Shown here piece after piece: positions 47,266-59,957 of a DNA stretch of 64,000 bases; the stretch's first letter is position 1, and every line of letters begins with the position of its first letter. Origin of the DNA: Panax quinquefolius (taxonomy: Eukaryota > Streptophyta > Magnoliopsida > Apiales > Araliaceae); assembly GCA_020205615.1 (NCBI GenBank), contig CM035170.1:113560253-113624252 (forward strand), read 5' to 3'. The position numbers and the translations under genes are program-made. A model generated the notes under the pieces. It did no database searches, had not been told where the DNA came from, and saw nothing but the letters and a program-made list of their open reading frames with translations.

Positions 47266-48132
47266 TTTTATATTACCGTTGTTTCAATAATTGTCACTAT
47301 ATAGTATTTTCTATTATCTAAGCAATAATTCATATTATCTAAATAATATTATTAGAAAATATTGTTGGCAATGTCTAGAAAGTTTTATCTAAGGAGATGT
47401 TTGTTCACCTAATCAATTGGCAAGAAGAAGAGAGAAATTCTTATTCGAAAACCCCTCTTTCAGGAACTACTGGTTGTCGAAGATTGTGATTCTATAATAT
47501 TATTTATGAAAAATTAATTATTAATTTATATGATGAAAAAAATATTGATTTTATGTGGATATAAATGGAGAAAATTTTTAAAGTGACAATTGTTAAAAAT
47601 TAATATTTTATCTTTTCTGATAAAATAATATTTTATTATATTATTATAATATAATAATGGTGATATTTTTACAATGAATGTGGGATATATGAGTATATGA
47701 AGAGGAAGAGTATTTTTGTTGCAAAAGTTGTTTAAAACATGTTAAACATGTTGGTGGACCCATTTCTTGACTGAAATTTGATTATGGCCTGTAAAATCGT
47801 CCGTATGCGGATTTAGGTCAATATCTGTTTGAAATTTAGAAAAACTTTATTCTGCAAAGTTGTAGAGAATTGAATTTCCTATAAAAAATCGCGAGAATCG
47901 AATTTTCTAATAAAAGGGCTATTTATTATGAATTATTGAAGTTCCGAAGTTCCGAAATAATTGATTTTTGAAAGTTTTAATTATTTTTTATATGAAAAAC
48001 GTTTTTGTCATTAATTGTGGGTGTTGCATGTGATGTAGTTGCTGAATTCAGATTCAAGAAGTGGGCGTAGGAAATTTATTTATATATAATATTATTATAT
48101 TAAATTTTCTCTTTTGTGTTCTAAGCAATTTT

Positions 48133-48142
48133 CTATAAATAG
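48133..48142 (+). promoter_or_regulatory. LTR TATA box
   Basis: CTATAAATAG on the plus strand in the interrupted LTR, followed by a tctctctctctctataatat stretch. Confidence 0.7.
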
Positions 48143-48431
48143 GTGCTTGGGTTAGAATTGAAAATCACACCAAAAACTAAAGTTTTTCTCTCTCTCTCTC
48201 TATAATATCGAACGATTTTGTGAGTATTTTAGTACTTTGAGTATTGCTTATATCTGGTAAAGTTCTTTTAGCACTATATCCAGTATTCTAGTCAGAAGTA
48301 CTGTTTTTGCGAGCTAAGGGATGTTATTTTCTTCGTAAATAATATTATTTCTTCAATATCATTATGCCGAAATATTGATTGGAACTTTTTCATGTCGGGG
48401 TTACTATTCATGAGTTACTATTCACGAGTAC

Positions 48432-49933
48432 TGTGACGCCCCCAAAATAGGTCCATTCCATGCAACCCATTCTGAGTCGCCAAATACTTGGTACAGAAAT
48501 AACTACAACTTTGTTAATACATTTGTCGTGCAAAATACGACAACATATATACTGTGAGTTTAAATATAATTATTGTCTTCTAGACAATATACATACCCAA
48601 ATAAATCCTCATCACAATTATTTATACATTATTTTATAAAAATGGTGAGGACTACTAAACAACTCTCTATAACCATCATTCCATACCCCACCGTACTCAT
48701 TTACATTCTCGCCTCCCCGAGATAAAAAATGGAACAACAAGGAAAAGAGTGAGCTCAACTAGCCCAAGTAAAGAATATTATGACTAAGATAATATACAAC
48801 AAATTATCGTTAGTCTCCAACAGAAAAATCTAATAGAATACAATAGACAACCGCTTTTAAATCAACAACTGCAATGGAAACAACAATTCATTAGAAGAGT
48901 TAAGTAGAGAATGCAAACTACTATCTTCTATATATGAATTTAAAAGTTCATCGTCGATATTTTATCCCGTAACATCAATTAATATATATCCGAATCAAAT
49001 ATTCATCTTTGCACTACTGTGCCAAAGATATTCATCATTGGTCATGTTCATCTAAACACCTATTCATCTTTTGCACTATGGGCCAAAGATATTAATCGAT
49101 TAGTCATGTTCATCTCAACACTGCTCATCTTTGCACTACTGGCCAAAGATATTCATCAAGAAATCATTCATCTTTGCACATGTGCCAAAGATATTCAAGA
49201 ATATCATCATTTAGACTCGAGGATGATGAAAAATATTTTAAAGGAAACGAATCCAAATGAAACAAAAGAACAAATATTAAGGATTCGTATTTTAAACAAT
49301 CCAAGTTCAAAAATACTTCATAAGTAATCAGAGTGGAGTAAATTCAAGAATGATCAAAACATGGATACAATCAAAGCTACTATCCATAATAGATATTTTG
49401 GACAAAATTTTTTTTATTTTCTATTGAATAGTGCAGATTCGTGAATAGGCACAGATACGTAAATAGTAACTCCGACACCAAAAGATAGAAATTTCACAAA
49501 AAACATCTTCATGCTTCGTGAATAGTACTCGTGAATAGAAACTCATGAATAGTAACCCCGACATGAAAAAGTTCCAAATTAGATAAAAATTTCCAACCAA
49601 TATTTTGGCATAATGATATTGAAGAAATAATATCATTTTGAATAAAATAACATCCTTTACCTCGAAAAGACAAGACTTTAGTCAAAACAGGATATAAGGC
49701 TATGACTTGAACTTGCACCGTATAGCAATACTCAAAGTATACTCAAAATACTCACAAGAATACGCCGATAATATAGAGAGAGAAAACTTCATTTTCGGTG
49801 TGATTTTCAATTCTAACCTAAGCACCTATTTATAGGAAAATGCTTTAGAACACCAAGTAAAATTTAATATAATAATATATTTATAAAAATTTGTCTACGC
49901 CTAACCTTTGAGAATCAAATCAAGAACCTAACA
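48432..49933 (-). repeat. gypsy LTR, type I, minus strand, left piece (solo LTR)
   Basis: It begins TGTGACGCCCCC at 48432 after an AGTAC duplication (48427-48431). It breaks at 49933 and resumes at 61436-62650, where AGTAC repeats at 62651-62655. The two pieces sum to about 2.72 kb, so a single LTR lies between the duplications: a solo LTR later split by other insertions. Its repeat arrays are at 49005-49195 and 49515-49555. Confidence 0.88.
49826..49835 (-). promoter_or_regulatory. LTR TATA box
   Basis: CTATAAATAG on the minus strand, at the conserved LTR position. Confidence 0.7.
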
Positions 49934-52707
49934 TGTGACGCCCCAAAATAGGTATACATCACCTATTCGAGTTGTCAATACATGGTACGTAAACAACTAC
50001 AACTTTATTATTACAACAAGAAATCGTGAGTTTGAATACAAATATTATCTTCTGTATAATATCTATACTCAAATAAATTCTCATCACATTTATTGATACA
50101 TTATTTTACAAAATGGTGAGGACTACTAAACAATCCTTTCTAAAACCTTCATTCCATACCCCGACTGCACTCTCATTATATTCTCGCCTCCACGAGAAAA
50201 ATGGAACAAAAGGAAAAGGGTGAGCTCAACTAGCTCAAGTAAAGAATATTATGACTAAGATAATATACAACAAATTATCGTTAGTCTTCAACAGGAAAAA
50301 TATAATATAATACAATAGACAACAAATTTTAAATCAATATTATTCGCAGTGAAATAATAATTCATTAGAAGAGTTAAGTAGAGAATGCAAACTACTATCT
50401 TCTATGTATGAATTTAAAAGTTCATCGCTCATCTTTTATCCCCGTAACATCAATCAATATACATCTCGAATCAAATATTCATCTTCAGACCATGTGCCAA
50501 AGATATTCATCATTAGTCATGTTCATTTAAACACTGCTCATCTTTGCACTACGGCCAAAGATATTCATCGATCACCATGTTCATTTAAACACTGCTCATC
50601 TTTTGCACTACAGCCAAAGATATTCTTCAGAAATCATTCATCTTTGCACTACGGTGCCAAAGATATTCAATAATATCATCATTTAAGATCGAGGATGATG
50701 AAAATATTTTAAAAGAACGAATCCCGGTGAAACAAAATGACAAGGATTAAGGATTAAGGATTCAGACTTTGTTTTATCCATGTCCAACAATACCTCAAAA
50801 AATAATCATAGTGGTGTAAAATTCAAGAATGATCAAAACATGGATACAATCGAGTTAGTATCCGAGAATAGATGTTTTGGATAAAAGAAGAAATTTTATT
50901 TTTTATGAATGAAGGTCAGATACGTGAATAGGCCGTATACGTGAATAGTAACTCGACACCAAAAGATAGAAATTCCACAAAAACATCTTCACGCTTCAGC
51001 TTAATAATAGTACTTCGTGAATAAGAATCGTGAATAAGAACTCATGAATAAGAACTCGTGAATAAGAACTCATGAATAAGTAACCCTATATGAAAAAGTT
51101 CCAAATTTGATAAAAACTTCAGATCAACATTTCAAAGATAATGATATTGAAGAAATAATATCATTACGAAAAAAAATAATATCCCCTTACCTCGAAAGAT
51201 CAAGATTTCTAAATTGAATCATGGGATATAAAGCTATGACTTGGACTTCAGACCAGATAGCAATACTCAAAGTATACTCAAAATACTCACAAGAATACGC
51301 CGATAATATAGAGAGAGAAAACTTCATTTATGGTGTGATTTTCAATTCTAACCTAAGCACCCTATTTATAGGAAAATGCTAGAAACACCAAAGCGTAAAA
51401 TTTAATAAAATATATTATTATTAATAAATTTCCACGCCTCTTTGGAAATCAGATCCCAACATTTCCCACATGCCAACCTTCTAGAAAGAAATGATAAAAA
51501 CGTTTTTCATAAAATAAATAATTAAAACTTACAAAAATCAATTATTTTGAGCTTCGTAACTTCAATAATTCATAATAAATAGCCCTTTCATCAGAAAATT
51601 CGAATCTCATGAGTTTTTATAGGAATTTCAATTTCTACAACTTTGCAGAAGAAAGTTTTTCCAAATTCCAAATAGAAATTGACCGAAATCCACAAACGGG
51701 CAATTTTAAAGTTATAATCAAATTTCAATCAATAAATGGGGTCCACCGACATGTTTAACATGTTTTAAACATTTATTGCAACAAAATACTCTTCCTCCTC
51801 AGATACTCATATATCCCACATTCGTTGTTAAAATATCACCGTTAATATATTATTAAAATAATATATTTAAACGAATTATTTTATCGTAAAAAGATAAAAT
51901 ATTAATTTTCAACAATTGTCATTTTAAAAATTTTCTCCATCTATATCCACATAAAATCAATATTTTCCTCATCATATAAATCAATAATTAATTATTCACA
52001 AATAATATTACGTAATCACAATATCGACAACCGTGCGCGTCCTCAGGAAAAGAGGGGCTTTCCAATAAGAATTTCTTCTTCATGGCCGCGCAATTAGGTG
52101 ACCAAACCTCTCCTTAGATGTAACTTTCTAGACATTGCCAATAATGTTATCTAATAATATTATTCAGATAATATGAATTATTGCTTCGATAATGAAAAAT
52201 AATGTAATGACAATTATCAAACAACAAGAATATAAAATATCAACGCAAAGAATTATTAACTCAATAAAATAATCGAATAAAGAATTATCGTAACCATTAT
52301 TGAGTAGTGCCTTCACGTAAGAATCAATAATTGGTGCAATACTGGTGTGCCATCGTTCAACAACGCCGTATTAGTGTGTTTTTAACCCACGGTATTCCAA
52401 CAAGATAATCTCAGAATAACTACGCCGTTATTTAAAAACAACTTATATTTGTCGTTTTCTTCATCCAATCGCTCAGTTATGGGCCCACACATGGTCGCAA
52501 GCACTGTCGCATTTAATATTCCAGACAAAGATTTAATATTCCACGACCAAACTAATATTCCCGACGATAATGAATATTTTATAACCACTGCTTATTTTGA
52601 AATATTCGTGATTTAACCCTTAACTATCCACATTAATCAAATCAACCTTACTATTTCAAAATAATAAATAAAGGAAATTCCTTTTATTTAAAAATTTTGG
52701 TCTTACA
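49934..52707 (-). repeat. gypsy LTR, type I, minus strand
   Basis: Both ends are readable: tcttaca at 52707 and TGTGACGCCCC at 49934. The type I module is at about 51400-51900 and the repeat arrays at about 50480-50670 and 51010-51085. Confidence 0.92.
51362..51371 (-). promoter_or_regulatory. LTR TATA box
   Basis: CTATAAATAG on the minus strand, at the conserved LTR position. Confidence 0.7.
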
Positions 52708-53815
52708 AAGAGATATGTGAAACACATTATGAACACGAGACATACCGGAGAGGTAACGCGAGTCTATAAGGCTACATTTCTACTCGGTCAAGAATTTAAA
52801 ATGGACCAATAAATCGTGGATCGAAGTTTTCTCTTCCCAAATCTTGTAACTCCCTTCCATAGAAAGCAACTCGCAATAATACATGATCCCCTATACTAAA
52901 TTCCACGCCCTTTCGATGAAGATCCGCATAACTCTTTTGTCGATCTTGTGCCGCTTCAGTATACGTTGTCGAATCATTTCGATCTTTTTAGATTCATACG
53001 TACTCAACTCGGGTCCCAACAAAGGTGTTGCTTCACCAACCTCGTCCCAACATACTTGGAGAGCGACACTTTCATCCATATAATGCTTCAAATAGAGCCA
53101 CACCTATACTTGCTCGATAACTCGTTGTTGTAGGAGAATTCCACCAATGGTAAATACTTATCCCAACCGCCTTCAAGTTCAGGACATGTAGTCTTAATAA
53201 ATCTTCAAGAGTTTGAATAGTCCTTTTCGATTGTCCGTCTGCTTTGAGGATGGTATGCCGAATCAATCGTAAAACCGCGCTCATAGCTTTTTGCAAGCTA
53301 ACCCAAAATCTTGAAGTGAATCTTGGGTCACGATCCAAACTATGGATACAGCATGCCATGCAACCTCACAATCTCATTCACGCACATACTAGCAAGACGT
53401 TCAAGTGAATAAGTTTACCGATGTCGGCAAGAAATGAGCAGACTTGGTTAATCTATCAACAATAACCCAAATAGCATTGATGCTTGAGAAACCGTAGGAA
53501 GACCCAGAACTAAATCCATGGTAATGTGTTCCCACTTCCATTTCGGAATCTCAAGTGGTTGCAACGGACCCTTAGGTACCAGATGCTCCGCCTTTACACG
53601 TTGACAAGTTAAACACATTGAGATAAACTTTGCAATCTCTCTCTTCATATTGTTCCACCAAATGTATGTCAAGATCACGATACATTTTAGTACTTCCAAG
53701 ATGGATTCGCAAATGGTGTATTGTGTGCCTCCATCATAATCTTGTACTTCAAATCGAGTCGTTAGAACACAAAGTCTAGAGTGGACTCAAGTATTCCTTC
53801 TTCATCAATTCTCGC
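52708..53815 (-). pseudogene. gypsy integrase without chromodomain (broken)
   Basis: The zinc-finger region is in the ORF 53448-53699 (KREIAKFISMCLTCQRVKAE), with the catalytic-core entry (TMDLVLGLP) at its end. The core block DPRFTSRFWVSLQKAM is in the ORF 53072-53359. The DEVGEATPLLGPELS and IEMIRQR blocks are in the ORF 52891-53103. The gene then runs straight into the LTR at 52707, so the chromodomain, stop codon and polypurine tract are lost. Confidence 0.84.
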
Positions 53816-55280
53816 TTCCTAATAGCTCCTTCTTGTACTTTCTTCTTCATACGCATCACTCCCGCCCATGGCTTGAGCAACCTTAACTTTTTCTATTAAA
53901 GTGGCTCTACGTATACTTGACATCATCGCACTGCTCCCCGCATATGATATTCTACTCAATGCGTCACCTACCACGTTAAACTTTACGGGATGGTAGTGAA
54001 TAGTGTGGTCGTAGTCTTTCAATAGCTCGAGCCAACGTCACGCCGCATGTTGGGTTCTTTTGAGTGAAGAAATATTTAAGGCTTTTATGGTCCTGAATAT
54101 ATCTCCACTTTCTCCCCATATAGATAGTGCCTCCATATTTTTAAGCATGAAAAAATCGGGCCGCTAACTCTAGATCACGAGTAGGATAATTCCTCTCATA
54201 CTCTTTAAGTTGTCGCGAGGCATAGGCTATGACTTTCCCATGTTGCATGAGAACACATCCTAACCCTTTGCCTCAAGCATCATTGAGATAACAAATCCAT
54301 CCGAACCGGATGGTATTGTTAGTAACAAAATCAAATAAGTCTCCTCTTAAGCTCTTCGAAACTTTTCTCGCATTCTTCGCTCCAAACGAATTTTGTATCC
54401 TTCCGAAAGTTAATGAGTTAATGGAGTAGCGATTCGAGAAAACCCTTCCCACTAATCTCCGATAATAACCATTTAAGCCCAAAAAGCTACGTGATTTCAA
54501 CCACCGACTTTTGGTTGCTCTAACTTCAGATTGCTTCAATCTTCACGGATCAACAGATACTCCATGTTTCGACACCCGCGCCCAAGGAATGCTACTTCCT
54601 CAAGCCGTAACTCCCATTTCTTCAATTTGGCATATAGTTGGTTTTCACGAAGCCTTTGGAGTACCACTTGAATGGTGCTCATGATCTTCACGGCTTTTGG
54701 AATATATGAGGATGTCATCAATAAAGACAACAACGAATCGATCCAAATATTCCTTGAATACTTGGCTCATCATATCCATGAAAGCCGCAGGAGCATTATA
54801 GTCCGAAAGACATGACTAAGAATTCATAATGCCCATACCGAAGTTTCAAGGCGCCTTTAGAATATCCTCATTCTAATCTTCAAATTGATGATATCCGTAA
54901 CGAAGATCGATTTTTTGAAAAGAATTGTGCCCTCGCAGAATCGGGTCAAACAAGTCATCAATACGAGGTAGAGGATACCTATTCTCGATGGTGACATGGT
55001 TTAATTCCCGATAGTCAATATAAAGTCGCATACTCCCGTCTTTCTTCTTTACAAATAAAACAGAGCACCCCAAGGAGATGTATTAGACGAATGAAACCGA
55101 TGTCCAACAATTCTCGTAGTTGACCTTTAACTCCTCAAGTTCAATAGAGCCATTCGATATGGGGTTTTAGAAATGGGCTTTGTATCAGTTCAAGATCAAT
55201 AAAGAATTCAACTTCACGCTCGGGGTGTAACCGGAAGTTCTTCGGAAATACATCAGAAAGTCAATAACAATAGAATATTA
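53816..55280 (-). pseudogene. gypsy RT and RNase H (broken)
   Basis: RNase H lies at about 53870-54490, including the ORF 53819-54022 (DYDHTIHYHPVKFNVVGDAL, the conserved end of RNase H). RT follows: FIDD encoded at 54714-54725, the ORF 54536-54733 with [19 protein letters not shown], and the ORF 54873-55073 with [19 protein letters not shown], then [21 protein letters not shown]. This is the best-preserved RT entry among the gypsy copies. Confidence 0.85.
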
Positions 55281-55800
55281 TTCAAATTTGACGTGTCTTT
55301 ATTCAAATCCATAACATGGGCTAAGAAAGCTCGACATCCGCTTTTTCAATAAACGAATAGCTTTTATGATTAGATATGATAGTAATTGATTTTAATGGTT
55401 TAGTTGCTTGAATTGCATAACAACAGTCAAGTTGGTTAGAATATGAAAACTAACAACCTTATTTAAAAAAATCAATTTTGGCATGATGAGTAGTTAACCA
55501 ATCAATCCCTAAAATCACATCAAAAGCAAGTATCTTTAAAGAGATAAGGTCAGCGGTAAGGTAATGGTGCCAACTTGAATCAAACAAGATTTATAAACAG
55601 TGGATGTGATGAAAGTTTCTCCTAACTGAGTTTCCACAGATAGGTCAAAGTCTAATTTCTCCGAGTCAAGTTTAAACGTTGAGCACAAGCAGAGAGATAA
55701 ATGAATGGGTAAAGACCCAGATCAAGTAAGGTATAAACTTCGCAAGAATTTATAAATAGCTTACCCGTGATCACCTCGTTTGGGTTCCTCGTGATTATGA
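55281..55800 (-). pseudogene. gypsy aspartic protease (broken)
   Basis: The ORF 55652-55867 holds NPNEVITGKLFINSCEVYT and the active-site stretch LLDLG (codons at about 55715-55723), then a shifted reading (LYPFIYL). The C-terminal block I-S-L-K-I-L is near 55510-55545. Active-site Leu as in the other minus copies. Confidence 0.82.
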
Positions 55801-56974
55801 CCAACCACAACAAACGCTTCTTCCCTAATCGCTGACTTTGACTTTTCTGGGACGATTTTCGAGTCACCGTCCCCTCATTGAACTAGGTTTCGCCATCGCA
55901 TAATCTCGAGCGATATGTCCTTCCTTTCCACAATTATAGCATACCTTGAATCTGTCAGGCGCGTTTGACCGATATGTCCCCTTTTCCGTGATTTAGAAGA
56001 TATGACGGGTGGTCGTTCTCCTCCCTTAGAACCAGCTTGTCTTAAGACCGCTGCGTCTTCACATGGTCGTTGTTAAATCTCCTCTTTTTAAAATCTCCTC
56101 CCGACTCGCTTCTTCTATTTTCATGGCTATGATTACCACCGAGTGGTAACCATTTTTGTCCGTCTGCTTTTCTCCGCAGTTATCATTATTCTCGCTGATC
56201 GCTATCTCCGATACGATCCTCGTTGTGGTCCTCAATTGACCGTACTCGTTATCTCGCCTAATAATTGAGCCTCTGCTTACAACATCTCAATAAAGAGAAA
56301 ATTTATGAGAAATGAGATATCGACGACGCCGGTTTCAAACCTCTAAGAAACATCCGCATCATACGTTCCTCATTCTCCACCAAATGAGGTGCAAAACTCG
56401 ATAACTCGCAAACTTTGCCTCGCATCGAGACACCGCCATGTTGTTTTGTTCCAATCGATGAACTCCACTTCTTCATATACGATTTAACACTTTCGAGGAA
56501 AGTATTTGTCATTAAATAGCTTCAAACGCCTCCCAAGACATGCCGAAAAGTATTTGGATGGGTACGCTTCATGCACTCCCACCAAGAGTCCGCCTCGCCA
56601 CGGAACATAAAGGTGGCGAATGGAACCTTCTTCGTTCCTCCGCATCCCAAGACATCGAATATCTTGGTAATTTGTTTTGACCCATGTTTCCGCCATGATC
56701 GGATCCGGCTTCCTTAAATTCGTGGTCCCAACTTTTGAATCGCTTGGTCGTGATAACCCGTGAATTGCTATCATTTCTCCTCAGATTTTGAACACGAAGT
56801 CTCCTCGCCCTCGATTTTGCATGAATCGCAAAAACTTCTAAACATCCCTCGCTCATCATCTCGCTTCAATGGTGTTGTTCATGGAGGAACATTGCCACTG
56901 CGTGCACGCTTCTCCTCGTTGGTGAGTACAGCATCTCCACGGCCTCATTTCCATTGTTAATATTCTCACGACAT
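55801..56974 (-). pseudogene. gag: gypsy gag (broken)
   Basis: The ATG is at 56974-56972. The ORFs 56569-56859 and 56484-56774 cover the N-terminal half and the linker to the core (LFNDKYFPR). The ORF 56303-56512 covers the core C-terminus (APHLVENEERMMRMFLRGLK). The zinc knuckles are near 55900-55990. About 170 bp of leader follow to the PBS. Confidence 0.84.
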
Positions 56975-57144
56975 TCTCAAACACCGCCATAAAACAAGGG
57001 TTAATTAAGGAAATCAATATATCACATAATATCCCTATATATCGACCAACTAACAAATAAGCTTAGTAGACACACTAAATAAGGATTTACTCGCCTCTCC
57101 CTCCTAGTTCTATTCCCCGATCTCCTCCGAGATCATATCCCTAA

Positions 57145-57155
57145 GCTCGATACCT
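57145..57155 (-). other. Primer-binding site
   Basis: The minus strand reads AGGTATCGAGC next to the LTR end. This is the same PBS as in the sister copies with one base changed. Confidence 0.72.
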
Positions 57156-57158
57156 AAC

Positions 57159-59957
57159 CGCGACGCCCCCAAAATAGGTATACATCACCTATTCCGAGTT
57201 GTCAATACATGGTACATGTAAACAACTACAACTTTATTATTACAACAAGAAACGTGAGTTTGAATACAAATATTATCTTCTGCATAATATCTATACTCAA
57301 ATAAATCCTCATCACATTTATCGATACATTATTTTACAAAAATGGTGAGGACTACTAAACAATCCTTTCTAAAACCTTCATTCCATACCCTCACTGCACT
57401 CGCTTATATTCTCGCCTCCCGAGAAAAATGGAACAAAAGGAAAAAGGTGAGCTCAACTAGCTCAAGAAGAATATTATGACTAAGATAATATACAACAAAT
57501 TATCGTTAGTCTTCAACAGTGGGAAAATATAATAGAATACAATAGACAACAAATTTTAAATCAATATTCGCAATGAAATAATAATTCATTAGAAGAGTTA
57601 AGTAGAGAATGCAAACTACTATCTTCTATGTATGAATTTAAAAGTTCATCGCTCATCTTTTATCTCTCGTAACATCAATCAATATACATCCGAATCAAAT
57701 ATTCATCTTTGCACTATGTGCCAAAGATATTCATCACTTGGTCATGTTCATTTAAACACTGCTCATCTTTTGCACCACGGCAAAGATATTCATCATCGGT
57801 CATGTTCATTAAAAACTGCTCATCTTTGCACTACAAAAGCCAAAGATATTCTTCTTAAAAATCATTCATCTTTGCACTACGTGCCAAAGATATTCAATAA
57901 TATCATCATTTAAGAATCGAGGATGATGAAAAATATTTTTAAAGAAACGAATCCAAGTGAAACAAAATGACAAGGATTAAGGATTAAGGATTCAGTACTT
58001 TGTTTTATCCATGTCCAACAATACCTCAAAATAATCATAGTGGTGTAAAATTCAAGAATGATCAAAACATGGATACAATCGAAAGTTAGTATCCGAATAG
58101 ATGTTTTGACTTAAAAGAAGAAATTTTATTTTTTGAATGAATATAGGTCAGATATCGTGAATAAAGGCCAGATACGTGAATAAGAATCTCGACACCAAAA
58201 GATAGAAATTCCACAAAAACATCTTCACGCACGCTTAATAGTGACGTGAATAAGAATCTCGTGAATAAGAACTCGCTGAATAAGAACTCGTGAATAAGAA
58301 CTCATGAATAAGAACTCATGAATAGTAACCCGATATGAAAAAGTTCCAAATTTGATAAAAACTTCAGATCAACATTTCAAAGATAATGATATTGAAGAAG
58401 AAATAATATCATTAAAAAAAAAAATAATATACCTTACCTCGAAAGATCAAGATTTTAAATGAAACACCTGATATAAAGCTATGACTTGACTTGCAATCAG
58501 ATAAAGCAATACTCAAAGTATACTCAAAATACTCACAAGAATACGCCGATATATAGAGAGAGAAAACTTCAGCTTCGTGTGATTTTCAATTCTAACCCAA
58601 GACCCTATTTATAGAAAACGCTAGAACACCAAAGCAGTAAAATTTAATAAAATATATTATTATTAATAAATTTCTTACGCCTCTTTGGAAATCAGATCCC
58701 AACATTTCCCACATGCCACCCTTCTAGAAAGAAATGATAAAAAACGTTTTTCATAAAATAAATAATTAAAACTTACAAAAATCAATTATTTTGAGCTTCG
58801 TAACTTCAATAATTCATAATAAATAGCCCTTTCATCAGAAAATTCGAATCTTGCGAGTTTTTATAGGAATTTCAATTTCTACAACTTTGCAGAAGAAAGT
58901 TTTTCCAAATTCCAAATAGAAATTGACCAAATCCACAAACCGGGCAATTTTATGTGCTATAATCAAATTTCAAATAATAAATGGGGTCCACCGACATGTT
59001 TAACATGTTTTAAACATTTATTGCAACAAAAATACTCTTCCTCCTCAGATACTCATATATCCTACATTCGTTGTAAAAATATCACCGTTAATATATTATT
59101 AAAATAATATATTTAAACGAATTATTTTATCGTAAAAGATAAAATATTAATTTTCAACAATTGTCATTTTTAAAAATTTTCTCCATCTATATCCACATAA
59201 AATCAATATTTTCCTCATCATATAAATCAATAATTAATTATTCACAAATAATATTACGTAATCACAATATCGACAACCGTGCAGCTCCTCAGAAAAGGGG
59301 CTTTCCAATAAGAATTTCTTCTTCATTGGCGCAATTAGGTGACCAAACCTCTCCTTAGATGTAACTTTCTAGACATTGCCAATAATGTTATCTAATAATA
59401 TTATTCAGATAATATGAATTATTGCTTCGATAATGAAAAAATACCGCAGTAATGACAATTATCAAACAACAAAGAATATAAAATATCAACGCAAAGAATT
59501 ATTAACTCAATAAAATCTCGAATAAAGAATTATCGTAACCATTATTGAGTAAAGGCCTTCACGTAAGAATCAATAATTGGTGCAATACCTGGTGCCATCT
59601 TGCTCAACAACGCCATATTAGTGTGTTTTAACCACCGGTATTCCAACAAAGATAATCTGAATAACTACACGCCGTTATTTAAAAACAACTTATATTTGTC
59701 GTTTTCTTCATCCAATCGCTCAGTTATGGGCCCACACATGGTCATACTTGTCGCATTTAATATTCCCCGACAAAGATTTAATATTCCACCACCAAACTAA
59801 TATTCCCCGACGATAATGAATATTTTATAACCACTTGCTTATTTTGAAATATTGCGTGATTTAACCCTTAACTATCCACATTAATCAAATCAACCCTTAC
59901 TATTTCAAAATAATAAATAAAGGAAATTCCTTTTTATTTAAAAATTTGGGTCTTATA
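57159..59957 (-). repeat. gypsy LTR, type I, minus strand
   Basis: It runs from tcttata (59957; the usual end is tcttaca) to ccgcgacgccccc (57158-57170). The repeat arrays are at about 57710-57895 and 58235-58325. It is close in sequence to the LTR at 49934-52707. Confidence 0.9.
58605..58614 (-). promoter_or_regulatory. LTR TATA box
   Basis: CTATAAATAG on the minus strand, at the conserved LTR position. Confidence 0.7.

Larger units (their letters stand above)
45744..48431 (+). repeat. gypsy LTR, type I, plus strand, left piece
   Basis: It starts TGTAAGACCCC at 45744, is interrupted by a solo LTR (46234-47265) and then by minus-strand DNA from 48432. It continues at 62656-63698. Without the insertions and one copy of each duplication the pieces add to about 2.69 kb, a full-length LTR. 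No matching duplication is visible at its own outer ends (aagtc on the left, agagg on the right). Confidence 0.88.
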
